Shown here in pieces: positions 19,598 through 28,637 of a stretch of DNA of 64,000 nt (the first letter of the stretch is position 1; each line of letters begins with the position of its first letter). The stretch is from positions 39,461-103,460 of the forward strand of contig PAAX01000005.1 of assembly GCA_002698995.1 (NCBI GenBank), read 5' to 3'. This DNA comes from Ignavibacteriota bacterium. GTDB taxonomy: Bacteria; Bacteroidota; Ignavibacteria; Ignavibacteriales; Melioribacteraceae. The position numbers and the translations under genes are program-made. The notes beneath the pieces are model-generated. The model was not told the origin of the DNA. It saw only the letters and a program-made list of their open reading frames with translations, and searched no databases.

Positions 19598-20520
19598 TGA
19601 ATATGAAAAATTTTGCTGATAATGAATTGAGGATTGTTGTAACTGATTCAGGATTAGGTGGATTATCGGTTATGGCAGAACTGGAAAAAGAATTAAGAAG
19701 AAGAAATCATTTTGGAAATATAAGATTGATCTTTTTTAATTCATTGGCAGCATCAGATTTTGGTTATAATTCAATTATCACTAAAGAAAAAAAAGCGGAA
19801 GTTTTTAATTCCTCATTAAATTCAATTGAGAATCTGTTTAATCCGCATTTAATTTTAATTGCATGCAATACCTTATCCGTTGTTTACGAAGATACCGATT
19901 TCAAAAAAAGAACTTATACTGAAGTACTTGGAATTATTGACCTTGGAATCGAACTAATTGAAGAAAAATTACACAGCAATAAAAGTAGTAATATTTTACT
20001 TCTTGGAACACCGACTACTATTAACTCAAATTCATATAAAAACAGATTGATAAAACATGGAATCAGTGAAAGTAAAATTATAAACCAATCATGCCCTTTG
20101 CTGGAAAGCGAAATACAAATTAATCCTAAAAGTAATAAAGTAAAGCTGATGATTAATAATTTTCTTAAAGAAGCATTAAGTCAATCAGAATATTTGAGTG
20201 ATAAAGTAATAACTTCTCTTTGCTGCACCCATTACGGATACAGTGAAGAGATAATAAGAAAATCTGCAGAAGAGATTTTTAATAAAGAAATTGAAATTGT
20301 TAATCCGAATACCAAAATGGTAGAAGAAACATTGCAACGCTTAAAACTTATCACAAAAGACTTCTCAAACATTACTTCAGAAGTATTTTCTCAAGTATTA
20401 TTGAAAGACGAGGAAATAAAATCATTATCTGAAATAATTTATCAAGATTCACCACAAGTATCACAGGCTTTACAAAATTATCTTTTCGAAAAAAATCTCT
20501 TCGATTTCACCAGAGTGTAA
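19597..20520 (+). CDS. murI: Glutamate racemase homologue
   Basis: Asp/Glu racemase family protein of 307 residues, the family that makes D-glutamate for peptidoglycan. The three signatures are DSGLGGLSV at the N-terminus, ACNTLS with the first catalytic Cys, and CCTHYGY with the second. It is longer than the usual 260-280, and the second signature differs from the common GCTHYP. It may therefore be a divergent MurI or a paralogue with another substrate. The ATG at 19597 shares its A with the TGA of the DUF4175 gene, which implies translational coupling. Start alternatives are TTG at 19594 and ATG at 19603. Confidence 0.75.
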   Translation: MNMKNFADNELRIVVTDSGLGGLSVMAELEKELRRRNHFGNIRLIFFNSLAASDFGYNSIITKEKKAEVFNSSLNSIENLFNPHLILIACNTLSVVYEDTDFKKRTYTEVLGIIDLGIELIEEKLHSNKSSNILLLGTPTTINSNSYKNRLIKHGISESKIINQSCPLLESEIQINPKSNKVKLMINNFLKEALSQSEYLSDKVITSLCCTHYGYSEEIIRKSAEEIFNKEIEIVNPNTKMVEETLQRLKLITKDFSNITSEVFSQVLLKDEEIKSLSEIIYQDSPQVSQALQNYLFEKNLFDFTRV

Positions 20521-20594
20521 ATTTTTTACACAACATTCTATTAAACCAAACTTCAATACTTTACAAATGAAAATCATTTGATACTTATAAGTTA

Positions 20595-20623
20595 TTGACA
20601 TTATTTACTTTTTTATCTAAAAT
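20595..20623 (+). promoter_or_regulatory. Sigma-70-type promoter
   Basis: TTGACA, a 17-bp spacer, then TAAAAT, about 50 bases before the start of the FG-GAP protein gene. The -35 box is perfect and the spacing ideal. Predicted by pattern only. Confidence 0.6.
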
Positions 20624-20672
20624 CACTTTGAAATTTGCTTTCATCATTATCACACCATAAAAAGGAGACTTT

Positions 20673-22334
20673 ATGAAAAAAGTTATACCTCTATTCATAT
20701 TCGTTCTAATATTTAATTTGTTCGCTCAAGAAAATAACTGGGAAGTTATTTGGAAAATGGAGCAGTTACCTTTCATGGATCCGCAGCAGCCTTCTGAAAT
20801 GGCAATAGTAAAAGCTGGCTTAGATACTGATGAAGATGGCTGGGGAGAATTTTTATGTGCCTGGACCGATTCTCCGGAAAATTATGTTGTTATGTATGAA
20901 GCCACAGGTGATAATCAATTTGAATTGGTTTGGTGGTTCAAAATTCCAATTGCAATTAATACTTTTATAGGTATAACTGTTGGAGATATTGATAACAGTG
21001 GTTTGGTTGAACTAATAATTACTGCGCCGGCTGTTGTTGGAACTGATCCTAATCCGCCAAGATTATGGACTTTTGAATGGAGCGGTAATATTGGTGAAAA
21101 CAAATACGGCAAATACAATGGCGATGTTGCCGAACCAAGTAGTTCTTGGAATTTCAATGTTGAAGATAATACCGATTTTCGTCCTTACAGTCTGCAAGTA
21201 GAAGATATTGATAATGATGGAATGAATGAATTAATTGCCGGAGTAAGACAAAGTGGAAGAGGTAGAGAAGTTATTGTTGCTTCTGTTAACGGTCAATTAA
21301 CCGGATTTGGTTTTTGGGAAGTTGAATATAATTTTGCACAGACTTTTGGCGGTTCTTTATACAGTGTAACAACTGGTGATCTTGATAATGACAGCAATCA
21401 AGAAATTTATGCTTTGATTTGGAACTACTTTACAATGAGGATTTTTGAATATAACGGTACTACTTATGACATCACAACAGAACTAGATGAAATCTACAAA
21501 GATCAAAATATTGATTATGGCGCTGTGGATGCCGTTAGAGTTGCCGATGTAAATAATGACGGAGTAAAAGAATTATATATTGCCGGAACAGAACCTCAAA
21601 ACACTTTATTTATTATTACTGATGTAAACGATGTAACTCAAATTACAGCAGATGATGTAAAAGAGTTGTTAACAATTACTCCAATTAATGTCGGGAAGTT
21701 TAGATCAATGCAAGTTGCCGATCCTGATCATGATGGAAATTTATCTTTAATGATTGCTGGTGAAGGAAACGGACAAATTTATGATATCGAATATAAAGGA
21801 ACCGGTGATCCTGCTAGTGCAGAGAGCTGGGACGTAAACGTAATTTTTGATGTTTGGGAATATGCTGGCTTTTCTCCTACTGCTGATCCTACTTTAACTC
21901 CTAGATTTTTCTATGGTCATCCGGCAAGTGATATGGATAAAGACGGAAAGGACGAATATTTATTTGTTAACTACAGCAGTGATTTTTCACTTTATCCCGA
22001 AGATGTTTATGTGTGGATGATAGAAATTGACAAAGCTGTTAGCGTTGAAGAAAATGTAACTTTGGCTCCAAATAAATTTGAACTTATGCAGAATTTCCCA
22101 AATCCTTTTAACCCGTCAACTAGCATTGAATACTCGGTACAAGGAAATGAATTTGTGAGTTTGAAAGTTTATGATGTATTAGGAAATGAAATTAGTACTT
22201 TAGTTAACGAGACAAAATCTGCCGGTACTTATAAAGTAAATTTTGATGCTTCTCAATTAACTAGTGGAATTTATTTGTATAAAATGACTGCCGGTAATTT
22301 TACAAAAACTAATAAGATGATGCTTGTTAAGTAG
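20673..22334 (+). CDS. Secreted FG-GAP/VCBS-repeat protein with T9SS sorting domain
   Basis: A 553-residue extracellular protein with a strong AAGGAG ribosome site and a signal peptide (MKKVIPLFIFVLIFNLFAQ). Calcium-binding integrin-like repeats recur through the body: DTDEDGWGE, DIDNDGMNEL, DLDNDSNQEI, DVNNDGVKEL, DPDHDGNLSL and DMDKDGKDEY. They probably form a beta-propeller. The C-terminus carries the type IX sorting domain (NFPNPFNPSTSI to KMMLVK). Such proteins are adhesins or display scaffolds on the surface. The repeats are clear; the ligand is unknown. Confidence 0.9.
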   Translation: MKKVIPLFIFVLIFNLFAQENNWEVIWKMEQLPFMDPQQPSEMAIVKAGLDTDEDGWGEFLCAWTDSPENYVVMYEATGDNQFELVWWFKIPIAINTFIGITVGDIDNSGLVELIITAPAVVGTDPNPPRLWTFEWSGNIGENKYGKYNGDVAEPSSSWNFNVEDNTDFRPYSLQVEDIDNDGMNELIAGVRQSGRGREVIVASVNGQLTGFGFWEVEYNFAQTFGGSLYSVTTGDLDNDSNQEIYALIWNYFTMRIFEYNGTTYDITTELDEIYKDQNIDYGAVDAVRVADVNNDGVKELYIAGTEPQNTLFIITDVNDVTQITADDVKELLTITPINVGKFRSMQVADPDHDGNLSLMIAGEGNGQIYDIEYKGTGDPASAESWDVNVIFDVWEYAGFSPTADPTLTPRFFYGHPASDMDKDGKDEYLFVNYSSDFSLYPEDVYVWMIEIDKAVSVEENVTLAPNKFELMQNFPNPFNPSTSIEYSVQGNEFVSLKVYDVLGNEISTLVNETKSAGTYKVNFDASQLTSGIYLYKMTAGNFTKTNKMMLVK

Positions 22335-22367
22335 TTAGAAATAGTTTTGACAAATAATTATCAAACA

Positions 22368-22402
22368 AAAAATCCCACATAAATTATATGTGGGATTTTT
22401 AT
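22368..22402. terminator. Bidirectional terminator
   Basis: An 11-bp stem AATCCCACATA / TATGTGGGATT with flanking A and T runs, between the convergent FG-GAP gene and the M14 carboxypeptidase gene. Confidence 0.88.
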
Positions 22403-22437
22403 TTTAAAAACCTTTTCCCCATTAACTTAATAACACA

Positions 22438-23838
22438 TTAAAATACTAACCCATTTTTAACTTTGCTCAAATCATCAGGATCGCAAAGCCAGCCGTTTAA
22501 TACTATTTTTTTTATCTCGTTATTTTTCTTCAGTACAAAATTTGTCGGTTTATTGAGATTAAATTCCAGAGCAGAATCGTTTTGATTTGTTATAAGATTA
22601 ATCGGCATTCGTAAATCATTTAATTCAGTTTGTTGATTGGTTCTCAAAAAGAGAATTCCCTTTTCATGATATTTTTTCAGATCACTTTCTTTTAAATTGC
22701 TGACAGATTTTAATTCTTCATCTGATATTAATCCTAAATCAAATTCAAATCCGGTGCAGTCAAATTCTTCAATTCCATAAAAAACCGATAAATCACCAAT
22801 ATCCATGATGTAACTTTTAAAGAAAGGAATTCGAGAATTTTCTTTATAAACTTCTTCTCTATTGATAGCAATATCAATTAATGCTTTTTCACTTTGGGTT
22901 TCATAGGTTACATTTCGCAGAATTAAATCAACCATGAAATTGCCGTTTGTTGGAATCTCAAAGTATTCTGTAATATTTATTTCAGAATAACTATTATTAA
23001 TTATTTCTGTAAATGAAAATAAAAGCATCATAAAATTAATTTTTCTATAAAAGAATTTATTATAATCATTAATATCTCTTCCGCTTTCTATTAAAATAGT
23101 ACTAATATTTTTACCAGCTATTAAATCACCAAATGATCTTGGTTCATAATCATCTTTATATCTTGCAATTTTATTTGGGAGATACTTTTCAAAACTTCTG
23201 CGCAATTGAGCAACTAATTTTATCGCATTCAATCTTGATGAATCAATCGATTTTTCATAATCATAAACAGGAGCAAGTAAAGAAATTGCTGCCAGTTGAT
23301 TAGTATTACCAACCGACCATCGAAAATCTTGATCATGAAGATTAAATCCAAATACTGGTTGATACTCTTCAACAAGATTGAGTAATATTTTTGATTCGGG
23401 TGATTGTAATCTTTTTGCATCTCTATTTAAATCAATTCCAACTGCATTTTGTCTAGTTATTCTTTCTGCACCATCTGGATTAAGCATCGGTACAAAAATC
23501 AATTTCAAATTCTTCTTGATTTGATTTCTAATCTCATTGAATTCATCATCTGCCAGCAGAAAATTAAAAATATCAAATAAAGCCATAGTTGCCGTTGGTT
23601 CGTCGCCATGCATTTGACTCCATAATAATACCGTACTTTCTCCTACACCAAACTCAATTGAATAAATTTCTCTATTCTCTATTGACCTTCCCAACAATTT
23701 TACAGAAAAATTATTCTGAATTTTTGAATCATTGATTAATTGCTTCACATATGAATGTGTAAATCTTTTTTGAGTTAGAACTGATTCAAAATATTTATCA
23801 TATTCATTATTTAGTTTTTCTAGAAAGTCTAAAGTCAC
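22438..23838 (-). CDS. M14 family zinc carboxypeptidase
   Basis: Zinc carboxypeptidase-like enzyme, 466 residues, without a signal peptide and so probably cytoplasmic. The zinc ligands HGDE (HxxE) and the later His in NLHDQDF are visible. The substrate-binding run NPDGAERITRQNAVGIDLNRD is typical of M14 proteins. A candidate catalytic Glu lies in ESGRD. A roughly 150-residue C-terminal extension has no match I recognise. It starts with GTG, supported by GAGGA at the correct distance. It is 10 bases downstream of ypdA on the same strand and probably in its operon. Confidence 0.87.
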   Translation of the reverse strand: MTLDFLEKLNNEYDKYFESVLTQKRFTHSYVKQLINDSKIQNNFSVKLLGRSIENREIYSIEFGVGESTVLLWSQMHGDEPTATMALFDIFNFLLADDEFNEIRNQIKKNLKLIFVPMLNPDGAERITRQNAVGIDLNRDAKRLQSPESKILLNLVEEYQPVFGFNLHDQDFRWSVGNTNQLAAISLLAPVYDYEKSIDSSRLNAIKLVAQLRRSFEKYLPNKIARYKDDYEPRSFGDLIAGKNISTILIESGRDINDYNKFFYRKINFMMLLFSFTEIINNSYSEINITEYFEIPTNGNFMVDLILRNVTYETQSEKALIDIAINREEVYKENSRIPFFKSYIMDIGDLSVFYGIEEFDCTGFEFDLGLISDEELKSVSNLKESDLKKYHEKGILFLRTNQQTELNDLRMPINLITNQNDSALEFNLNKPTNFVLKKNNEIKKIVLNGWLCDPDDLSKVKNGLVF

Positions 23839-23848
23839 AATTTCCTCA

Positions 23849-24814
23849 TTAGATTTTGTTTACTATGTCTTCTATAATATTAACTGCATGAAATCTTGAA
23901 TTTTCAATAAACCACTTACCTGTATCTAAACCGCAGCAAACAACTCCGGCTAAATAAATTCCTTTTATATTGGTTTCAAAAGTAACTTCATCATAAATAG
24001 GTTCTTTAGAAAAATCATCTTTTAGTTGAATTCCAATTTTGCTTAAAAAATCAAAATCGGGATGGTAGCCAGTCATTGCAAGAACAAAATCATTTTCTAA
24101 TTTTAATAATGCGGAAGGAGTTTTGATTAACACATACTTATCATTTATTTCAATAAGTTCAGAATTAAAATATGCTTTAATGGAATTTTCTCTAATCCTG
24201 TTTTCTATATCCGGTTTTACCCAGTATTTTACATTATCTTCCAAGCGGTCTTTTCTAATTACCATCGTAACTTCGGATGCACCGTATCTGTAAGTTTCCA
24301 ACGCAACGTCAACTGCTGAATTTCCACCCCCGATTACTAAAACTTTTTGATCTACGTATGCATGCGGTTCATCATAATAATGTTTTACTTTTGGGAGTTC
24401 TTCCCCTTTAATATTAAGTCTATTTACTTTATCATAAAATCCGATTGCAATTATTACCTTCTTAGCAGAATAGATTCCTTTAGATGATTCTACAATAAAG
24501 CTTCCCTCTTCTCTCTTTAATGAATTGACTTTTTCATAAGTATGAACATTCAACTTCCATGATTGCTTAACTCTTCTGTAGTATTCTAATGCTTCCGTTC
24601 TGTTTGGTTTAACTCCATGTGAAATAAAAGGAACATCTCCAATCTCAAGTCTTTCGGAAGTCGAAAAGAAATTCATATTGGTTGGATAATTAAAAATTGA
24701 GTTTACAATTGTTCCCTTTTCTATAATAAGATGCGATAAATTTTTCTTTCTACATTCAATGCCGCAGGCTAATCCAATTGGACCGGCGCCGACAATTATA
24801 ACATCATAATCCAT
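23849..24814 (-). CDS. ypdA: YpdA-type bacillithiol disulfide reductase
   Basis: FAD/NAD(P)H-dependent oxidoreductase of 321 residues. The FAD-binding GAGPIGLACG is at the N-terminus, the NADPH-binding GGGNSAVD is mid-protein, and the YpdA signature NYPTNMNFFSTSERLEIG follows the first domain. It lacks the CxxC of thioredoxin reductase, as YpdA does. Family knowledge: YpdA (Bdr) reduces bacillithiol disulfide, the low-molecular-weight thiol system found in Bacillota and in many Bacteroidota/Chlorobiota. It lies in a three-gene minus-strand cluster with the M14 enzyme and a small secreted protein. Confidence 0.9.
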   Translation of the reverse strand: MDYDVIIVGAGPIGLACGIECRKKNLSHLIIEKGTIVNSIFNYPTNMNFFSTSERLEIGDVPFISHGVKPNRTEALEYYRRVKQSWKLNVHTYEKVNSLKREEGSFIVESSKGIYSAKKVIIAIGFYDKVNRLNIKGEELPKVKHYYDEPHAYVDQKVLVIGGGNSAVDVALETYRYGASEVTMVIRKDRLEDNVKYWVKPDIENRIRENSIKAYFNSELIEINDKYVLIKTPSALLKLENDFVLAMTGYHPDFDFLSKIGIQLKDDFSKEPIYDEVTFETNIKGIYLAGVVCCGLDTGKWFIENSRFHAVNIIEDIVNKI

Positions 24815-24828
24815 AATTTACTTTTACC

Positions 24829-25287
24829 TTACTTTTTAAATAACATAACACCGGAATCATTTTGGTTATTGTTAATCTCCGTTACAAATTTCTCATCCAT
24901 TTTTATTTCTAATGTCAATGGATCAATATACTGCGCTGTAATTTCAATTTTATTGTCTTCATAAATTCTTAGTTTTACATAGTTATTAACCACTCCATAG
25001 AAAGGATGATTAATCATAACTGTTTCTGAAGTAGATAAAAAAGCTTTTTCATTTCTTACTGTTCCTTTGGCAAAATATTCAAAAGTATTTATCCCCATTC
25101 CCCCAACAGCATTTGGAGCTTCAGTTTCTTCACCATCAACAATTAATTTTGTTTTTGCATAATAAATAATAACGTTTGTATTATAACCGTTTTCCAAGGT
25201 GGTCATTAATTGATCGAAATTTGTAATCTTTTCCGGCTGGCCATTAATAAGAGATGTAAATAAAATAAATGTAAGTAAAAACTTCAT
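24829..25287 (-). CDS. Small secreted protein, possibly VirK-like
   Basis: A 152-residue exported protein with signal peptide MKFLLTFILFTSLINGQ. The first half reads FDQLMTTLENGYNTNVIIYYAKTKL (shown here only as FDQLMTTLENG and NVIIYYAKTKL), loosely like the opening of VirK-type periplasmic proteins, where a Leu-rich element is followed by a Gly-x-x-V strand. The rest is beta-rich and ends in a lysine pair. No catalytic residues are evident. It is 14 bases upstream of ypdA and probably co-transcribed. The VirK resemblance is weak. Confidence 0.6.
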   Translation of the reverse strand: MKFLLTFILFTSLINGQPEKITNFDQLMTTLENGYNTNVIIYYAKTKLIVDGEETEAPNAVGGMGINTFEYFAKGTVRNEKAFLSTSETVMINHPFYGVVNNYVKLRIYEDNKIEITAQYIDPLTLEIKMDEKFVTEINNNQNDSGVMLFKK

Positions 25288-25372
25288 AACTGTTTCCTCT
25301 TAATAATTTTCATATTTTGCATTGTTAAAATAACAATTAAGCAACTATCATAGAAAACTAAATAGAAGAATA

Positions 25373-25921
25373 ATGAAAACATTCAAATACTCTTTATTTT
25401 CAAGACTTATTTATAGATACGCTAATATCCCGGTATCCTTGTTTTTATTGATTCATGTATGGGTATCTATCGCCGGAATTTATCAAAACTGGATTTTTGC
25501 TTTTCCGCTATTGCTCAACATAATCGCACTTGTATGGATTAACAAGTTTTATATTAAGAGTTATAATACATTTCCGTTTCATATTGAAATAGATAATGAG
25601 AAGATGATCTGCACAGACTTTTTTGATAGAAGAAAAAAAGTAGTTCTCAAACATTCCGATATAACAGAAATAAAAGGGGGAATATTCAGTGGAAACAAAG
25701 CCCGACCAATTTATATTTATGATGAAAAGCATAATATCAAATTAGGTTTTCATCATCACCTAAAAGGGTTTAACTCAGTATTAACAACAATACTCAGCAA
25801 TATAAATCATGATCTTTATTCATCGCTATTGGATAAAGTTAAAGAGTTGGGAGATGACCAGAGAGAAAAGCTGAAACAAAAAATTAATAAACAGAAGAAA
25901 AAGAAAAGCCCATCAAAATGA
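25373..25921 (+). CDS. Membrane protein with PH-like cytoplasmic domain
   Basis: A 182-residue protein. Two hydrophobic segments (about 18-38 and 42-60) are followed by a beta-rich domain (about 65-150), arranged like bacterial PH/YcxB-type domains. The C-terminus is strongly basic (KINKQKKKKSPSK). The last codons lie inside the following terminator, whose stem therefore encodes part of the Lys-rich tail. No family is certain. It starts at an ATG without a clear ribosome site, diverging from the gene at 25287. Confidence 0.6.
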   Translation: MKTFKYSLFSRLIYRYANIPVSLFLLIHVWVSIAGIYQNWIFAFPLLLNIIALVWINKFYIKSYNTFPFHIEIDNEKMICTDFFDRRKKVVLKHSDITEIKGGIFSGNKARPIYIYDEKHNIKLGFHHHLKGFNSVLTTILSNINHDLYSSLLDKVKELGDDQREKLKQKINKQKKKKSPSK

Positions 25922-25932
25922 CGGGCTTTTTA
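25904..25932. terminator. Terminator overlapping the stop codon
   Basis: Stem AAAAGCCC / GGGCTTTT (8 bp plus inner TCA/TGA pairing). It includes the stop codon of the plus-strand gene and also faces the convergent HU gene. Confidence 0.85.
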
Positions 25933-25947
25933 ACTGTCCAGACTAAA

Positions 25948-26250
25948 TTAGTTTTTTGGAGGATATACAGCATCTTGGCATTGTTTAGCAATTTTAAATT
26001 TAACAACATTTTTAGCAGGAATTTTAATTTCTGCACCGGTTTGAGGATTGCGTCCTTTTCTTGCTTTTCTTTTGCCAACTGCTAGTTTACCTAAGCCAGG
26101 AATGGTGAAACCCTTCTTCGCTTGCTTGTAAGATAATTGAACTAGTTCTTCTAAGAAATCGGTAGCTAATTTTTTTGTAGTACCGAGTTTTGTAGCAAGA
26201 TGATCAACGATATCACCTTTGGTCATTGATTTAGGTTGTGCTTTTGCCAT
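25948..26250 (-). CDS. hup: HU family DNA-binding protein
   Basis: A 100-residue nucleoid-associated histone-like protein that bends DNA as a dimer. It shows the HU/IHF fold: helices MTKGDIVDHLATKL and ATDFLEELVQLSYKQ, then the strand FTIPGLGKLAVGKRKAR, and the DNA-clasping arm GRNPQTGAEIKIPA with its conserved Pro. The N-terminal extension MAKAQPKS is slightly longer than in classic HU, and the C-terminus ends VYPPKN. The single minus-strand gene has a shared terminator downstream. Confidence 0.95.
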   Translation of the reverse strand: MAKAQPKSMTKGDIVDHLATKLGTTKKLATDFLEELVQLSYKQAKKGFTIPGLGKLAVGKRKARKGRNPQTGAEIKIPAKNVVKFKIAKQCQDAVYPPKN

Positions 26251-26451
26251 ATACTACCTTCCTTGTTTTGTGAGTGAGTTAGTGAAGTATTTATCTCGAA
26301 AATAAATAATTTTATTAATAAAACAAATATCTTTTATATTTTTTTTGAGATTCTCGTAACTATTTTAACCAATATCCATAAGGCTTTCATAAGGATTGTT
26401 CTTTTATCCATTTACAAATATAGTTATCTTTGAAAAAAATAATTTGGTTTG

Positions 26452-28566
26452 ATGATGCATCTGCTCAAGGTTTTTCTATTTTTTTTATTTTGTACAAGTG
26501 TTTGGGGAAGTAATAATTATTTTTCATTGATAAATTTCAGCGATTCTATTTCCGTTAATGATTCTATTAAAATTGCCGATGCTCTTGCCGTTAATGATTC
26601 TCTATTTTTATCCGATTCAATTTCTGTAAATGATTCATTATCAATTCAAGATTCAATTCAAATTGCAGATACATTAAAGCCCTTATTTTATAAGGCATTC
26701 ACTCATAATGATGTTTATTCGATAACAAAAAATAAAATAGACAGAAAAGATTTAAGATACTCCGGTGATATTTTTAATCATCTTCCTTCAGGCTTTCTTA
26801 GAGATCTTGGGACATTAGGACAGCCTTCCGAAATCACTTTTTACGGAATTGGTTTTAATAATTTATCTTTTATTACTAACGGAGTAAATAGGAATAACAG
26901 AATTACTAACAGCTTTGATGCCTACTCCTTTCAAACAGAGAATATAGATTCGATTATTGTTTATCCTATTACGCAAGGATTTATTTACAATAACTATAAT
27001 AATCCGGCAGCAATAGAAGTGATTGAGAAAGATTCGATTTATTCTATTCCTTATTCCAGAATAAAATTTTACCAAGCCCCGGACGGCGAAGGAATGTTTG
27101 ATGGAAGAGTCAGTCTTTACCTTACAAGAAGAATTAATTTAACATTAGGAACATCTAATCAAAGTATTGATTCAAGATATAATAATTCTGATTTCGGAAG
27201 TTGGCTTGCATTCGGCAAACTAAGATATATATTGAACAATAATTTCAATTTTATATTGGATTATTCTTACAGAAAATCTAATACTTATTTATTTGGCGGA
27301 GTTAACATCAACGCAATTGCACCTAACGAATTGGAAAATATTTTATATGCTCCTTTACAAGCTCCCGTAAATTATCCAATTAGTGGATTTAGTTCACCAT
27401 CCCCCAGATACCAAAAACTTACCAACCATAGTTTCAGCGGAAAAATTTTAAGTAATATCATTCCTTTCATTAATTCTGATTTGACATTTTATTACAGCAA
27501 TAATTTAACTGAATTCAGACAAAATCAATTTACTCAAAATCCCGACTTCCCAAAGATTATAAATAATAATGAATATCAAACATTCGGAGTTAATTTTAAC
27601 AACTCATTCAACAGTTCTTTAATTGATGCTTCACTCCTTTATAATTTTGAGAGAAATGAAATCAATGCCGATTTGTTCAGAGAGAATTTTTCGTTTTATA
27701 ATGTTTCATTCGCCGGAATTGCTTCATTAAAATTATTTGAAGATTTTTTTACACCAACCGGTTATTTGAAGAATCTTAATTTTAACGGCACCAACTACTT
27801 CGGAGCTGGACTTGATTTTGCAACTAATAAGTTTCTCAATCTAAAATTAAAAACTGGTTTCTCATACTTTGAAAAACCTTATAATATGATTGAACTTGGA
27901 ATATCGAGATTAACTAGTAACGTAAAGAATAAAAATAATGCTTTCCAAATTGGACTTGAATTCGATTCGGAAATCTTAAAGACAGAGCTAAATTACTTTT
28001 ACTTAAAACAAGAAAATGCTTCTCTTCCCGCTGTCTATCAATATAGTGATACATTATTGTTAAACGAAGTTAGTGACCTCGCATTGATTAATAAAGAATT
28101 AAGCGGATTCAGTTTGACCGGCGAACTAAACTATTGGATAATTAATTTTGAATATAACGGCACTTACTATTTTCAAGGTAATTCTGTAGAGAAATTAAAT
28201 CCGGATTATTTTGTTTTTGCCGGACTCTATTACAAGGATATATTATTCAACAGAAATTTAAATCTAAAAACCGGTCTGAATTTTTACTTATTTGGTCCAA
28301 GATATTTTTACAATTACGATTTTGAAAAATCAATTCCATTTCAAACTATAATTCCAATAGGTACAAATACATTTACAATCAGCAATCAAGCTAAAACAAA
28401 AGCCAATCTTAAAGTTGATTTTTTCTTGTCTGCTAGAATTCAAGAATCAGCAGTATTCTTCTTTATATTTGAAAATCTGCTTGATGAAAAATATTTTATT
28501 GTACCATATTATCCTGCACCGGCAAGAGGATTAAGATTTGGGGTCTCTTGGGAATTCCTTGATTAA
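26452..28566 (+). CDS. TonB-plug outer-membrane beta-barrel protein
   Basis: An outer-membrane receptor-like protein of about 704 residues. After the signal peptide there is an unusual Asp-Ser repeat region (residues about 25-75; recurring VNDS, LSDS, QDSI units). Then comes a plug-like domain containing ITFYGIGFNNLSFITNGVN, and a long series of amphipathic strands ending in GLRFGVSWEFLD with a terminal aromatic-acidic end. I see no TonB box, so it may be a barrel that takes a substrate from a partner. Start codons at 26452 and 26455 (ATG ATG) are equally possible; the TTG at 26449 is less likely. Confidence 0.8.
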   Translation: MMHLLKVFLFFLFCTSVWGSNNYFSLINFSDSISVNDSIKIADALAVNDSLFLSDSISVNDSLSIQDSIQIADTLKPLFYKAFTHNDVYSITKNKIDRKDLRYSGDIFNHLPSGFLRDLGTLGQPSEITFYGIGFNNLSFITNGVNRNNRITNSFDAYSFQTENIDSIIVYPITQGFIYNNYNNPAAIEVIEKDSIYSIPYSRIKFYQAPDGEGMFDGRVSLYLTRRINLTLGTSNQSIDSRYNNSDFGSWLAFGKLRYILNNNFNFILDYSYRKSNTYLFGGVNINAIAPNELENILYAPLQAPVNYPISGFSSPSPRYQKLTNHSFSGKILSNIIPFINSDLTFYYSNNLTEFRQNQFTQNPDFPKIINNNEYQTFGVNFNNSFNSSLIDASLLYNFERNEINADLFRENFSFYNVSFAGIASLKLFEDFFTPTGYLKNLNFNGTNYFGAGLDFATNKFLNLKLKTGFSYFEKPYNMIELGISRLTSNVKNKNNAFQIGLEFDSEILKTELNYFYLKQENASLPAVYQYSDTLLLNEVSDLALINKELSGFSLTGELNYWIINFEYNGTYYFQGNSVEKLNPDYFVFAGLYYKDILFNRNLNLKTGLNFYLFGPRYFYNYDFEKSIPFQTIIPIGTNTFTISNQAKTKANLKVDFFLSARIQESAVFFFIFENLLDEKYFIVPYYPAPARGLRFGVSWEFLD

Positions 28567-28637
28567 TATCCTTACTAATTCTAAATTCTAAGTTAAATTT
28601 TATATAAAAAGGTACTTTATACGAAAGTGAGGAAGTG

